A DNA stretch of 43,345 bases from UBA1738 sp003453455 (GCA_946621875.1 CAMOOX010000004.1:1-43345); one strand, 5' to 3'; counted from the stretch's first letter, positions 1-7,086 are shown. Made by a program: numbers and translations. Notes: generated by a model from the letters alone, not told the origin.

Positions 1-175
1 TTATATCTACTTTTCAATATTGAAATTATATGTACTTTGCCTTTGGTGCAAAGTATCAAAAGGCGCATAAAGGGGATTCCGCAAGGGGACGAAAGTCCCC
101 TTTGGTCGTTTTAAGGGGTTTGGGGGAAATCGAATCCCCCAACGCTTTTGCTACTTTTGGCGCACAAAAGTAGGA
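1..175. repeat. Hairpin-rich dispersed repeat, copy 1
   Basis: Non-coding block related to a second copy at 4843-5207. Shared pieces include the first 16 bases (1-16 against 4843-4858), the segment around the GTACTTTG motif (26-43), CAAAGTA followed by CAAAAGGC (50-64), and a 16-base identical piece CGCTTTTGCTACTTTT (143-158 against 5176-5191). It holds stable inverted repeats: an 8-bp stem with a GAAA tetraloop (83-102), an 8-bp stem at 120-127/135-142, and CTACTTTT/AAAAGTAG at 151-158/166-173. No reading frame is convincing. The left edge may lie outside the window. It could be a non-autonomous mobile element, an intergenic structured repeat, or part of a larger unit including the neighbouring peptide gene. 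Confidence 0.7.
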
Positions 176-214
176 AGAATTTTGGTTAAAACCCTCGCAA
201 AAAATCTTTTATTA

Positions 215-223
215 TGGTATATT
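215..223 (+). promoter_or_regulatory. Candidate extended -10 promoter of the small peptide gene
   Basis: TGG followed by TATATT at 218-223 fits an extended -10 element (TGnTATAAT, one mismatch). The -35 is poor (TCGCAA at 195-200, 17-base spacer). Transcription would start near 230, giving a leader of about 90 nt that includes the hairpin at 274-297. Seen: the hexamer. Inferred: that it works. Confidence 0.4.
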
Positions 224-273
224 TATACTGCCAAATAAATTAAACAATTAAATATGGGATATTTTCGTTTTTT

Positions 274-302
274 ATGCGTCAGCTTCGGTTGGCGCATTTT
301 TT
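274..302 (+). terminator. Terminator-like hairpin in the leader of the peptide gene
   Basis: A 10-bp stem (274-283 with 288-297, two G-U pairs in RNA) closed by a C(UUCG)G tetraloop is followed by a run of T (297-302). It ends 7 nt before the AGGAGG ribosome-binding site of the peptide gene. No gene in view lies upstream for it to terminate, so it may act as a leader attenuator. The ATG inside the stem at 274 is an unlikely start codon. Confidence 0.6.
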
Positions 303-321
303 AATTTTAGGAGGAAAAGCA

Positions 322-474
322 ATGAAAAAGTATATAAAACCACAGATTGAAACAAGCGAATTTGAAGTTTCGGACATTATAACAGTAAGCGGCGATGTTT
401 TTGAAGGACTTGCAGACCTTGACAAGTCGGAATCAGCAGATTTTAACCGCCTTATTGCAAAGGAAATCTGGTAA
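322..474 (+). CDS. Small peptide of unknown function (50 aa)
   Basis: The peptide starts MKKYIKPQIETSEFEV, followed by DIITVSG, an acidic middle, and the tail ADFNRLIAKEIW. The start at 322 is chosen because AGGAGG (309-314) lies 7 bases upstream; an in-frame ATG at 274 sits inside a hairpin and has no ribosome-binding site. From memory, clostridial genomes carry many short orphan proteins beginning MKKY..P.IE...F...D.IT.SG; no function is known to me. There is no signal peptide or membrane segment. A 39-nt fragment encoding almost the same 12-residue tail recurs at 4802-4840, joined to a repeat copy, so the gene belongs to a duplicated unit. It ends at a bidirectional terminator shared with potD. 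Confidence 0.75.
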   Translation: MKKYIKPQIETSEFEVSDIITVSGDVFEGLADLDKSESADFNRLIAKEIW

Positions 475-487
475 ATCATTCCCATAC

Positions 488-517
488 AAAAAAGCCTTCT
501 ATATAGAAGGCTTTTTT
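488..517. terminator. Bidirectional terminator between the peptide gene and potD
   Basis: AAAAAAGCCTTCT, the loop ATAT, and its complement AGAAGGCTTTTTT form a 13-bp stem with an A run on one side and a T run on the other. It can end both the plus-strand peptide gene and the minus-strand potABCD operon, which converge here. Confidence 0.85.
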
Positions 518-519
518 AA

Positions 520-1773
520 TTAAAACACATCTTTTTTCTTTTTTACTGCGCGTCTTACCAAAATCAGAATTGATAAGAGTATGCAGGAAAGCATAAATAT
601 CGGTACAACCCACTTATTTTTCGTGCTGTCCTCTGTCGATTTCATTTCAGTCCACAAATCCTGCATAAGGCGATTTGCCTCGTCCGACATATTAACAAAA
701 ACAGTTGTATGATTTTCAAGATACTCATCGTCAAGATACGAAATTCCGTCCTCTTTCACCTCATCATCAAGCATCTCAAATGCTGCCTCATTTGGCGTTG
801 AATAGCCGATATATGAAGTCGTTGCATATGCAATATCAGGCTCTAACATAAAGTTTATATAAAGCTCTGCCGCCTCTTTATTCTGTGCGCATGTTGGTAT
901 GCACATAGCGTCAAAAAACAGGTTTGTTCCGCTTTTCGGAATAACAAAGCTCAAATGGTCATACTCGTCCATTAAAGTTACCGCATCGCCTGCGTAATAT
1001 GGTGCTAAAACGGCCTCGCCTGCGCCCATTTTATCAAAAATCTCGTCCATTACATAGGACTGCACAAGCGGTTTTTGCTCCTTTAACTTTTCTGCCGCCG
1101 CCTTAATTTCACGCGGATTTTCGGTATTCATTGAATATCCCAAAAGAGTCTCCGCGATGGCAAACGCATCCCGTGGATTATCGAACATAAGTATGCTGTC
1201 GGCATAGTCCTCATTCCACAAAATATCCCAGTCAATATCCTCCTCGGGCATATCTATTGCGGTATTATCGTAAATAATTCCGACCGTTCCCCATGTGTAC
1301 GGCACGGAATACTGATTACCCTTGTCATAATCCTTATCACGGAACTTATCCATAATGTTCTCAAAGTTCGGGATATTTGCAAAATTCAGCTTTTGGAGCA
1401 TTCCCTCTTTAATCATTCGCGAAATCATATAATCGGAAGGAATTATAACATCATAGCTTGCACCGCCGCCCTTTAATTTTGCATAAAGCTCCTCGTTTGT
1501 AGCATAAGTTGAATAATTAACCTGAATACCCGTAAGCTTTGTAAACTCTGAATTCACATCCAAAAGCCCGTCGCTGCCGTCTGAAATATATTCGCCCCAG
1601 TTATAGACATTGATAGACATGCCTTTATCCTTAAAACGCTCATAAAATTCAGGGTTTTCTATCGTAAGCGTCTGCTCTTCCTCTTCCTCATCTTCATTTA
1701 TGTGTTGAAGCCGGCAGGCAGACAGCGAAAAAATCATCGATACCAAAACCAAAAAATATATTATTTTTTTCAT
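520..1773 (-). CDS. potD: Spermidine/putrescine ABC transporter, substrate-binding lipoprotein PotD
   Basis: Captures polyamines outside the membrane and hands them to PotBC. A lipoprotein signal peptide with lipobox LSAC puts the lipidated cysteine at residue 20. The extracellular solute-binding domain begins with NVYNWGEYIS, typical of PotD/PotF. The protein is 417 aa, longer than the usual ~350, because of a C-terminal addition: after the binding domain (ending near residue 378) comes a hydrophobic span (VVPIFMLSCILLSILILV) and a basic tail (RRAVKKKKDVF), which looks like a second membrane anchor. The start codon overlaps the potC stop as ATGA, so translation is probably coupled. It is the last gene of the operon, before a bidirectional terminator. 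Confidence 0.93.
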   Translation of the reverse strand: MKKIIYFLVLVSMIFSLSACRLQHINEDEEEEEQTLTIENPEFYERFKDKGMSINVYNWGEYISDGSDGLLDVNSEFTKLTGIQVNYSTYATNEELYAKLKGGGASYDVIIPSDYMISRMIKEGMLQKLNFANIPNFENIMDKFRDKDYDKGNQYSVPYTWGTVGIIYDNTAIDMPEEDIDWDILWNEDYADSILMFDNPRDAFAIAETLLGYSMNTENPREIKAAAEKLKEQKPLVQSYVMDEIFDKMGAGEAVLAPYYAGDAVTLMDEYDHLSFVIPKSGTNLFFDAMCIPTCAQNKEAAELYINFMLEPDIAYATTSYIGYSTPNEAAFEMLDDEVKEDGISYLDDEYLENHTTVFVNMSDEANRLMQDLWTEMKSTEDSTKNKWVVPIFMLSCILLSILILVRRAVKKKKDVF

Positions 1774-2561
1774 ACCGTCATCTCCTTCTCGCTCTTTTTG
1801 TCTATTATGTTTTTGAGAAGAAGTACCACGACAACTACTGCAAAAATGATTGTGGAAAGTGCGTTTATCTCAGGACTTACCTTACGCCTTGTCATTGAAT
1901 AAATCGTAATAGGCAAGGTCTGTGATGTTGCGCCTGATGTGAAATAGCTTATTACGAAATCGTCAAGCGAAAAGGTAAAGCTCATCAAAAATCCCGATAC
2001 AATACCGGGCATTATTTCAGGCAAAACCACCTTGAAGAATGCAGATATCGGATTTGCGCCTAAATCTTGCGCCGCCTCGTAAATATTCGGGTTCATTTGC
2101 CTGAACTTCGGCATAACATTGAGTATCACATACGGTACATCAAAGGTTATGTGCGCAATCAAAAGCGTGCCAAATCCAAAGCTGAAATTCATTCTTGCCG
2201 CAAAAAACACAAAAAGCAGCATAAGCGATACACCCGTTACAATTTCAGGGTTTATTATCGGGATATTGTTGACATTTAAAGCAAGCGCTTTCGGTAATTT
2301 CTTCATATTGTTTATGCCTATTGCAGCGACCGTTCCCAAAATTGTCGATAAAATTGACGCAAGAACCGAAATAATAATAGTGTTTCTGAAAGATGTCAAT
2401 ATAAGCTCGTTATGGAAAAGCTTTATATACCAGTCAAAGGTAAACCCTTCAAAAACGCTCCTGCTTTTTGTAGTGTTAAATGAAAACACAATAAGCACGA
2501 AAATCGGCAGATAGAAAAACAGCAGAAGGAGCGACATATAAATTTTAGAAATCTTTTTCAT
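1770..2561 (-). CDS. potC: Spermidine/putrescine ABC transporter permease PotC
   Basis: Inner-membrane permease (263 aa, about six membrane spans) that forms the translocation channel with PotB. The cytoplasmic coupling loop for the ATPase carries the EAA motif (EAAQDLGAN, near residues 160-170). Length and order fit the family. It lies 12 nt after potB and overlaps potD by 4 nt (ATGA). An SD-like GGAGGGAC precedes the ATG. Confidence 0.93.
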   Translation of the reverse strand: MKKISKIYMSLLLLFFYLPIFVLIVFSFNTTKSRSVFEGFTFDWYIKLFHNELILTSFRNTIIISVLASILSTILGTVAAIGINNMKKLPKALALNVNNIPIINPEIVTGVSLMLLFVFFAARMNFSFGFGTLLIAHITFDVPYVILNVMPKFRQMNPNIYEAAQDLGANPISAFFKVVLPEIMPGIVSGFLMSFTFSLDDFVISYFTSGATSQTLPITIYSMTRRKVSPEINALSTIIFAVVVVVLLLKNIIDKKSEKEMTV

Positions 2562-2573
2562 AATCTGTCCCTC

Positions 2574-3386
2574 CTATATAAGAACTCTGTCTTCGTCATC
2601 GCTGTCAAACTGGTTCATTATTGTCATAATCAGAAGGACAATAACCATTAAGACAAGCGAAATACCTGCACCCAGATTAGGGTTATAGGAGTTACCTAAA
2701 AACTGCATTTCAATAAGGTCGCCGATTAAGAGATTGCTTCCTCCGCCTAACATTCGCGAAATTATAAATGTACTTATAGCGGGTACAAAAACCATTGTTA
2801 TCCCCGACATAACTCCGGGAAGGCTCAAAGGAAATACCACTTTAAACAGCACTTTTCGGCTATTTGCGCCCAAATCCTGCGCCGCCTCCAAAAGCATTTT
2901 ATCAATTTTTACTATAACTGAATAAAGAGGCAGTATCATATACGGTAAATAGTTATAAACCATTCCCAAAACAACTGCACCTTGTGTATTTAGCAGCTTA
3001 TAAGGTCCAAGTCCGACGAGCCCCAAAGCCCTGTTTATAATTCCGTTATTGCCCAAAAGCGTCATCCATGCATAAGTACGCAGAAGAAAATTCATCCACA
3101 TAGGCAGCATTACAATCATAATAAGGGTACTTTGATGTTTTTTATCCATAGTCCCCAAAATAAATGCGGCAGGATATGCAATTACAAGGCAAATAACCGT
3201 CGCAATTGCCGCAAGCCAGATTGAGCGCACAAAAATGTTCGTATATTGTGCAACATTTGCAATATAATCAAGTGTGAAATTACCGTTGCCGTCGGTGAAT
3301 GCAAAATACGCCACCATTGCAAGCGGAACGACAATAAAAACCGCCATCCATAAAATGTACGGAGCAGAAATCAACTTTTTTCTCAT
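2574..3386 (-). CDS. potB: Spermidine/putrescine ABC transporter permease PotB
   Basis: Permease partner of PotC, 270 aa, with about six hydrophobic spans and the EAA coupling motif EAAQDLGAN near residue 170. It starts inside the stop of potA (ATGA, 4-nt overlap), and an SD-like GGAGG lies in the potA 3' end. Membrane topology and position between potA and potC make the call secure. Confidence 0.93.
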   Translation of the reverse strand: MRKKLISAPYILWMAVFIVVPLAMVAYFAFTDGNGNFTLDYIANVAQYTNIFVRSIWLAAIATVICLVIAYPAAFILGTMDKKHQSTLIMIVMLPMWMNFLLRTYAWMTLLGNNGIINRALGLVGLGPYKLLNTQGAVVLGMVYNYLPYMILPLYSVIVKIDKMLLEAAQDLGANSRKVLFKVVFPLSLPGVMSGITMVFVPAISTFIISRMLGGGSNLLIGDLIEMQFLGNSYNPNLGAGISLVLMVIVLLIMTIMNQFDSDDEDRVLI

Positions 3387-4429
3387 TTCCTTTCCTCCAT
3401 TTTCCGCATGATATGGATATCGTATGGGTCAAAGGAAATACCGACTGTTGAACCGACTTCCGCCGCCTTTGTCGAGTGAACAAGCCAGGAAAAATCATAG
3501 GCTTCAATCACCATTTCATAATGCACGCCCTTAAATGTTACCGACTCCACAATGCCTGCAATTTTCGCATTTTCTGCATCAACTATCTTGATGTCCTCAG
3601 GTCTTATTACCACATCAACAGGCGTATTCTCGCCAAAACCTCTGTCCACGCACTCAAATTCGCTTCCAAAAATTTCGACAAGCAAATCCTTTTTCATTAT
3701 TCCGTCTAAAATATTGCTTTCACCGATAAAGTCTGCAACAAACGCGTTTATCGGCTCATTATATATATCGACAGGAGAGCCTATCTGCTGGATATCGCCC
3801 TTGTTCATAACGACTACCGTGTCGCTCATAGTTAAGGCTTCCTCCTGGTCGTGTGTTACATAAATAAAGGTTATTTCAAGTCTCTGCTGTATTGCTTTAA
3901 GCTCTGTCTGCATTTCCTTTCGGAGCTTTAAATCGAGTGCGCCCAAAGGCTCGTCCAAAAGTAGCACCTTTGGCTGATTTACTAATGCGCGCGCTATTGC
4001 AACACGCTGCTGCTGACCGCCTGATAAGCTGTTTATGCTTCTTTTTTCATAGCCTTTTAAGTTTACAAGCTCTAACATTTCCTTTGCACGCTTTTGTATT
4101 TCCTTTTCAGGCATCTTCTTAATCCTTAGTCCAAATGCGACATTGTCGTACACATTAAGATGCGGGAAAAGCGCATACCTTTGGAAAACCGTGTTTACAT
4201 TTCGCTTGTAGGCAGGAAGATTGTTTATTTCCTTTCCCTCAAAACTTACTGTTCCGCTGTCAGGCGTCAAAAATCCGCCTATAATACGCAGAGTTGTTGT
4301 TTTTCCGCAGCCTGACGGTCCTAAAAGTGTGACAAATTCCTTGTCCTTAATATCAAGATTGATATTATTCAGAATTGTCTCCCCGTCAAACTCCACATTG
4401 ATGTTCCTCAAACTGATTAGATTTTGCAT
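3383..4429 (-). CDS. potA: Spermidine/putrescine ABC transporter ATP-binding protein PotA
   Basis: ATPase that powers polyamine import, 348 aa. Walker A is GPSGCGKTT at residues 37-45, the ABC signature is LSGGQQQRV, Walker B is LLLDEP, and the switch histidine is in YVTHDQEEA. The C-terminal ~110 residues are the TOBE-type domain of the Pot/Mal/CUT1 group, with VVIRPEDI. First gene of potABCD; a GGGGG ribosome-binding site and a sigma-A-type promoter lie upstream, behind the small XRE regulator gene. Confidence 0.95.
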   Translation of the reverse strand: MQNLISLRNINVEFDGETILNNINLDIKDKEFVTLLGPSGCGKTTTLRIIGGFLTPDSGTVSFEGKEINNLPAYKRNVNTVFQRYALFPHLNVYDNVAFGLRIKKMPEKEIQKRAKEMLELVNLKGYEKRSINSLSGGQQQRVAIARALVNQPKVLLLDEPLGALDLKLRKEMQTELKAIQQRLEITFIYVTHDQEEALTMSDTVVVMNKGDIQQIGSPVDIYNEPINAFVADFIGESNILDGIMKKDLLVEIFGSEFECVDRGFGENTPVDVVIRPEDIKIVDAENAKIAGIVESVTFKGVHYEMVIEAYDFSWLVHSTKAAEVGSTVGISFDPYDIHIMRKMEERK

Positions 4430-4463
4430 CTATCTACCCCCAATACATAATAATATAGCCTAT

Positions 4464-4492
4464 ATTTTAAAGTAAAACCAACAAAAAATCAA
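4464..4492 (-). promoter_or_regulatory. Sigma-A-type promoter of potABCD
   Basis: Read on the minus strand: -35 TTGATT (4492-4487), a 17-base spacer, -10 TAAAAT (4469-4464). The predicted start is about 25 bases before the potA ATG. The promoter lies between the XRE gene and potA, so potABCD can be transcribed separately from its regulator. Confidence 0.6.
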
Positions 4493-4517
4493 CAGTTTTA
4501 AAGAAATTTTGCAATTT

Positions 4518-4712
4518 TTATTTTTTATCTGTCAATCCAAGTATATAATCGGTTGAAACTTTATAATATTTAGCCAGTTTTATAAGCACATCAACAGGAA
4601 GCTGCCTTTGCCCGTTTTCATATTGTGAATAAGTGTTTTGTTTAATGTGTAGAAAATCTGCAAGCTCCTTCTGTTTTAAATCGCTGTCCTCACGCAAATC
4701 TCGCAATCTCAT
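4518..4712 (-). CDS. Small XRE-family helix-turn-helix regulator
   Basis: A 64-residue protein that is a single Cro/C1-type HTH domain: KQKELADFLHIKQNTYSQYE is the recognition helix pair, followed by the PVDVLIKLAKYYKVSTDYILG helix. No cupin or other sensor domain follows, unlike the XRE-cupin regulators that often precede polyamine transporters. A GGGGGAG ribosome-binding site lies 5 bases before the ATG. Its position directly upstream of potABCD suggests that it controls the operon and itself; that is inference from context. Confidence 0.85.
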   Translation of the reverse strand: MRLRDLREDSDLKQKELADFLHIKQNTYSQYENGQRQLPVDVLIKLAKYYKVSTDYILGLTDKK

Positions 4713-4734
4713 ATAACTCCCCCTTTACGGAAAA

Positions 4735-4781
4735 ATTATATATTATCTCACATTGATGACATATATCTCATATTGTGATAT
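4735..4781 (-). promoter_or_regulatory. Promoter and candidate operators of the XRE regulator
   Basis: A perfect -10 TATAAT on the minus strand (4740-4735) sits 23 bases before the ATG; the -35 is weak. Two related sites follow upstream: ATCTCACATTG (4745-4755) and ATCTCATATTG (4765-4775), exactly 20 bp apart, about two helical turns. The second is part of a 19-bp imperfect palindrome, ATATCTCATATTGTGATAT (4763-4781, seven of nine pairs match). The sites overlap the spacer and the -35, as expected for autorepression. Inference only. Confidence 0.45.
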
Positions 4782-4801
4782 TATTGCTCATAAATATAAC
4801 A

Positions 4802-4840
4802 GAAGATTTTAACCGCCTTATTGCAAAAGAAATTTGGTAG
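4802..4840 (+). pseudogene. Remnant of the small peptide gene (last 12 codons)
   Basis: This segment matches the 3' end of the peptide gene at 436-474 in 35 of 39 positions and encodes EDFNRLIAKEIW plus a stop. Of the four differences one changes an amino acid (Ala to Glu); the others are synonymous (AAG/AAA, ATC/ATT) or exchange stop codons (TAA/TAG). There is no start codon or upstream coding sequence, so it is a 5'-truncated copy. The hairpin repeat starts 2 bases after its stop. Confidence 0.75.
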
Positions 4841-4842
4841 GT

Positions 4843-5207
4843 TTATATCTACTTTTCAGGGCATGAAAAGCAGCAAATTGTTTTATATGTACTTTGCCTT
4901 GCCGCAAAGTACCAAAAGGCACATAAGGGTGTGCCCTTATGTATCTCCTAATTTCTGGCTCAGGTGCGCAAGTTCGCTAAAAGCTATGCTTTTGCAAACT
5001 TCGCAATTCGCCCCGACTGCTCAGTTCTGCCTTCGGCAGAGGGAAATTTGCAGACACACTGGCGAAATTCACTTTCCCCTCCAAGGGATACACCCATTTA
5101 TGTGAGGGGATTTTTAAGGGGAGTATCCCCTTAAACGGTTTGTGGAGGGTCTGGGAGGGAATCCGACCCTCCCAGCGCTTTTGCTACTTTTCACGCTGAA
5201 AAGTAGA
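4843..5207. repeat. Hairpin-rich dispersed repeat, copy 2
   Basis: Longer relative of the block at 1-175, with about 190 extra bases in the middle. Perfect inverted repeats: GTACTTTG/CAAAGTAC (4889-4912), CATAAGGG/CCCTTATG (4922-4941), TCTGCC/GGCAGA (5026-5040), TTTAAGGGGA/TCCCCTTAAA (5113-5135), CTGGGAGGG/CCCTCCCAG (5151-5175), CTACTTTTCA/TGAAAAGTAG (5184-5206). The last two correspond in position to stems of copy 1 that have different sequence but still pair. A 94-codon open frame at 4821-5105 has no ribosome-binding site and no recognisable content, so I treat this as non-coding. It fills the intergenic gap between the XRE regulator and mazF. Confidence 0.75.
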
Positions 5208-5226
5208 TATTAAAAAAACTATATAT

Positions 5227-5259
5227 GAAAAAACAAGAGGACTGCATTTTGCAGTCCTC
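5227..5259 (-). terminator. Terminator of the rdgB-mazF operon
   Basis: GAGGACTGCA/TGCAGTCCTC (5237-5246 and 5250-5259) make a 10-bp stem with a 3-base loop. Read on the minus strand it is followed by TTGTTTTTT, giving a strong intrinsic terminator 60 nt after mazF. Confidence 0.85.
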
Positions 5260-5318
5260 AAAATCTATGTAGTGCAAGCACCACATCAATATTTACACAT
5301 AATATCTCCCTATTTTGC

Positions 5319-5672
5319 CTAAATATTTTCTATACCAAAGCTTACAGCAAGGGCGCTATTAACATCCTCCATAAGCCCTTTATCTAAATGTGCAACCTTT
5401 TCTCTTAATCGTCTTTTGTCAATCGTCCGTATTTGTTCGAGCAGTACCACAGAATCCTTATAAAGTCCGTACTCTGATGCAGGCAATTCAATATGCGTCG
5501 GCATTTTCGCCTTATTTATCTGCGAAGTTATAGCCGCTGCAATAACCGTTGGGCTGTATTTATTGCCAACATCGTTCTGGATTATCAAAACAGGTCTTAT
5601 GCCGCCTTGTTCACTCCCTATAACAGGGCTTAAATCGGCGTAATAGATGTCTCCTCGTTTTACAACCACCAC
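5319..5672 (-). CDS. mazF: MazF/PemK-family endoribonuclease toxin (NdoA type)
   Basis: Ribosome-independent mRNA interferase, 117 aa, the usual length. The N-terminal VKRGDIYYADLSPVIGSEQG and GGIRPVLIIQND are close to Bacillus NdoA; Arg26 and the Thr in AAITSQI match the family's catalytic Arg and Thr. It appears to start at a GTG overlapping the last base of the upstream antitoxin stop (TAGTG), so the two are translationally coupled. It lies after alr, as in Bacillus (alr-ndoAI-ndoA), and is the last gene of the rdgB operon. The partner antitoxin is unusual (see next entry). The toxin itself looks intact. Confidence 0.93.
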   Translation of the reverse strand: MVVVKRGDIYYADLSPVIGSEQGGIRPVLIIQNDVGNKYSPTVIAAAITSQINKAKMPTHIELPASEYGLYKDSVVLLEQIRTIDKRRLREKVAHLDKGLMEDVNSALAVSFGIENI

Positions 5673-5896
5673 TATTCACACTCCGTTAGTTTTTCCTCAC
5701 ATGCGGACAATGCCTCATTATCCGCTTCTAAACACATCTCGGCTAAAAAAAGATTGGTTTTTGCCGTCTTTTTATAGCCGTCTTTTAGCAGATTTTTCCT
5801 TTTATAAACGGCGCAAATTTCGGGAACGGATTTGTTTTCACTTTTTATAAATTTTAAATCGGCTACGCCCCTTTTTCTGTGTGACAAAGTAATCAT
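5672..5896 (-). CDS. Probable truncated MazE/EndoAI-like antitoxin
   Basis: This 74-residue protein occupies the antitoxin position, coupled to mazF. Its second half, LLKDGYKKTAKTNLFLAEMC, resembles the C-terminal toxin-binding tail of Bacillus EndoAI (GYxxMAxINLxxAxEA, remembered). The first ~30 residues show no ribbon-helix-helix pattern (no strand with a V.LP-type motif followed by two helices), and only 17 nt separate it from the alr stop, so there is no room for a normal N-terminal domain outside alr. The G-run before the ATG is only one base away, a poor ribosome-binding site, so the true start is uncertain. It may be an antitoxin that no longer binds DNA, or an unrelated short protein. 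Confidence 0.6.
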   Translation of the reverse strand: MITLSHRKRGVADLKFIKSENKSVPEICAVYKRKNLLKDGYKKTAKTNLFLAEMCLEADNEALSACEEKLTECE

Positions 5897-5913
5897 GCCC
5901 CCCGCTATGCTTT

Positions 5914-7065
5914 TTATACTTCCTCTAAATAGTCAACTTTTTTGATTATCCTGCCCCCTTCTTTATAAAATCTCGGAACACGCTTTGCAACAAGGCACAA
6001 AACCTCATAGCTTATACTGCCCATCCACTTTGCAACATTGTCGGCAGTAATTTGTCCGCTGCCAAATATGGTTACTTCGTCACCTATTTTTATATTATTG
6101 ACATTTGTGACATCAATCATACATTGGTCCATACAAATTCTTCCTACAACGGGTGCAAGGTGTCCCCCTGCCTCCATTTTTGCATTTTTGGCAAGCGTGC
6201 GTATATATCCGTCAGCATAACCGATTGGAACAGTCGCAATTTTAGTTTTTTTATCGGTTATGTACTCTTTTCCATAGCTTATCCCTACTCCCGCATCTAA
6301 CTCCTTTACAAGCGATACCCTTGCTTTTAAGTTCATAACAGGCTTTATGGAAAGTCTTCCCTTATCAACTTCGTCTGACGGGTAATATCCGTAAAGGATA
6401 ATTCCCGGTCTTACCATATCAAGCTGCATTTCGGGATACATCATAATCGCCGCACTGTTTGCAATATGCTTTATCGGTATTTTTACGCCCTTTTCTTCGA
6501 GGCGATTAGTTAAACCCATAAACCTCTTAAACTGAATATTGGTATAATCGGGATTTTCTTCATCTGCACAGGCAAAATGCGAAAAAATTCCGTTAATTTC
6601 TATATTTGAAAGCTTTGAAATTTTCACAATTTCGCTTACCGTTTCATTATCCTCTGCCAAAAATCCGAGCCGTGACATTCCCGTATCAATTTTTATATGA
6701 ATTTTCACAGTTTTACCGGCTTTTTTCGCTATTTGCGATAGCGTCTTGGCGTCAGAAAAACTAAAAATATTGGGCATAATATCAAATTCTGCAAGGCGCG
6801 GAAAATCGTCCGCAGATACCGCACCGAGTATTAGTATGGGCGTAACAAATCCTGCCCTTCTGATTTGCATTGCTTCGTCAAAGGTAGCAACAGCAAAAGC
6901 GTCTGTGCCTGCCTCAGTCAGCGCCTTACAGCACTCGTAATATCCGTGTCCGTATGCATCTGCCTTAACTACCGACATAATTTTGGTTTCAGACTTCAAT
7001 TTTTTCCGGATATTAGAAAAATTTTGCTTTAATGCGTCTATATCGATTTCTGCCCATATTCTCAT
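5914..7065 (-). CDS. alr: Alanine racemase
   Basis: PLP enzyme that makes D-alanine for peptidoglycan; cytoplasmic; 383 aa, a normal length. The N-terminal TIM barrel carries the PLP lysine (Lys34 in VVKADAYGHG); the C-terminal beta domain carries the catalytic tyrosine region GISYGKEY and the conserved GRICMDQCMID. It lies 21 nt after nnr and 17 nt before the antitoxin gene, inside the rdgB-mazF operon. Confidence 0.97.
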   Translation of the reverse strand: MRIWAEIDIDALKQNFSNIRKKLKSETKIMSVVKADAYGHGYYECCKALTEAGTDAFAVATFDEAMQIRRAGFVTPILILGAVSADDFPRLAEFDIMPNIFSFSDAKTLSQIAKKAGKTVKIHIKIDTGMSRLGFLAEDNETVSEIVKISKLSNIEINGIFSHFACADEENPDYTNIQFKRFMGLTNRLEEKGVKIPIKHIANSAAIMMYPEMQLDMVRPGIILYGYYPSDEVDKGRLSIKPVMNLKARVSLVKELDAGVGISYGKEYITDKKTKIATVPIGYADGYIRTLAKNAKMEAGGHLAPVVGRICMDQCMIDVTNVNNIKIGDEVTIFGSGQITADNVAKWMGSISYEVLCLVAKRVPRFYKEGGRIIKKVDYLEEV

Positions 7066-7086
7066 CTGATTTTCCTCTTTATTTTA

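Noticed and set aside
120..142. Hairpin resembling a tRNA T arm
   Set aside because: No acceptor, D or anticodon arms surround it, and copy 2 has a different stem; it is part of the repeat.
3552..3863. Plus-strand frame of 103 codons
   Set aside because: It is antisense to potA, which has all ABC ATPase motifs in the expected frame; there is no ribosome-binding site and no known motif.
4821..5105. Open reading frame of 94 codons on the plus strand
   Set aside because: It lies inside the hairpin-rich repeat, has no ribosome-binding site, its composition reflects inverted repeats, and copy 1 of the repeat does not keep the frame.
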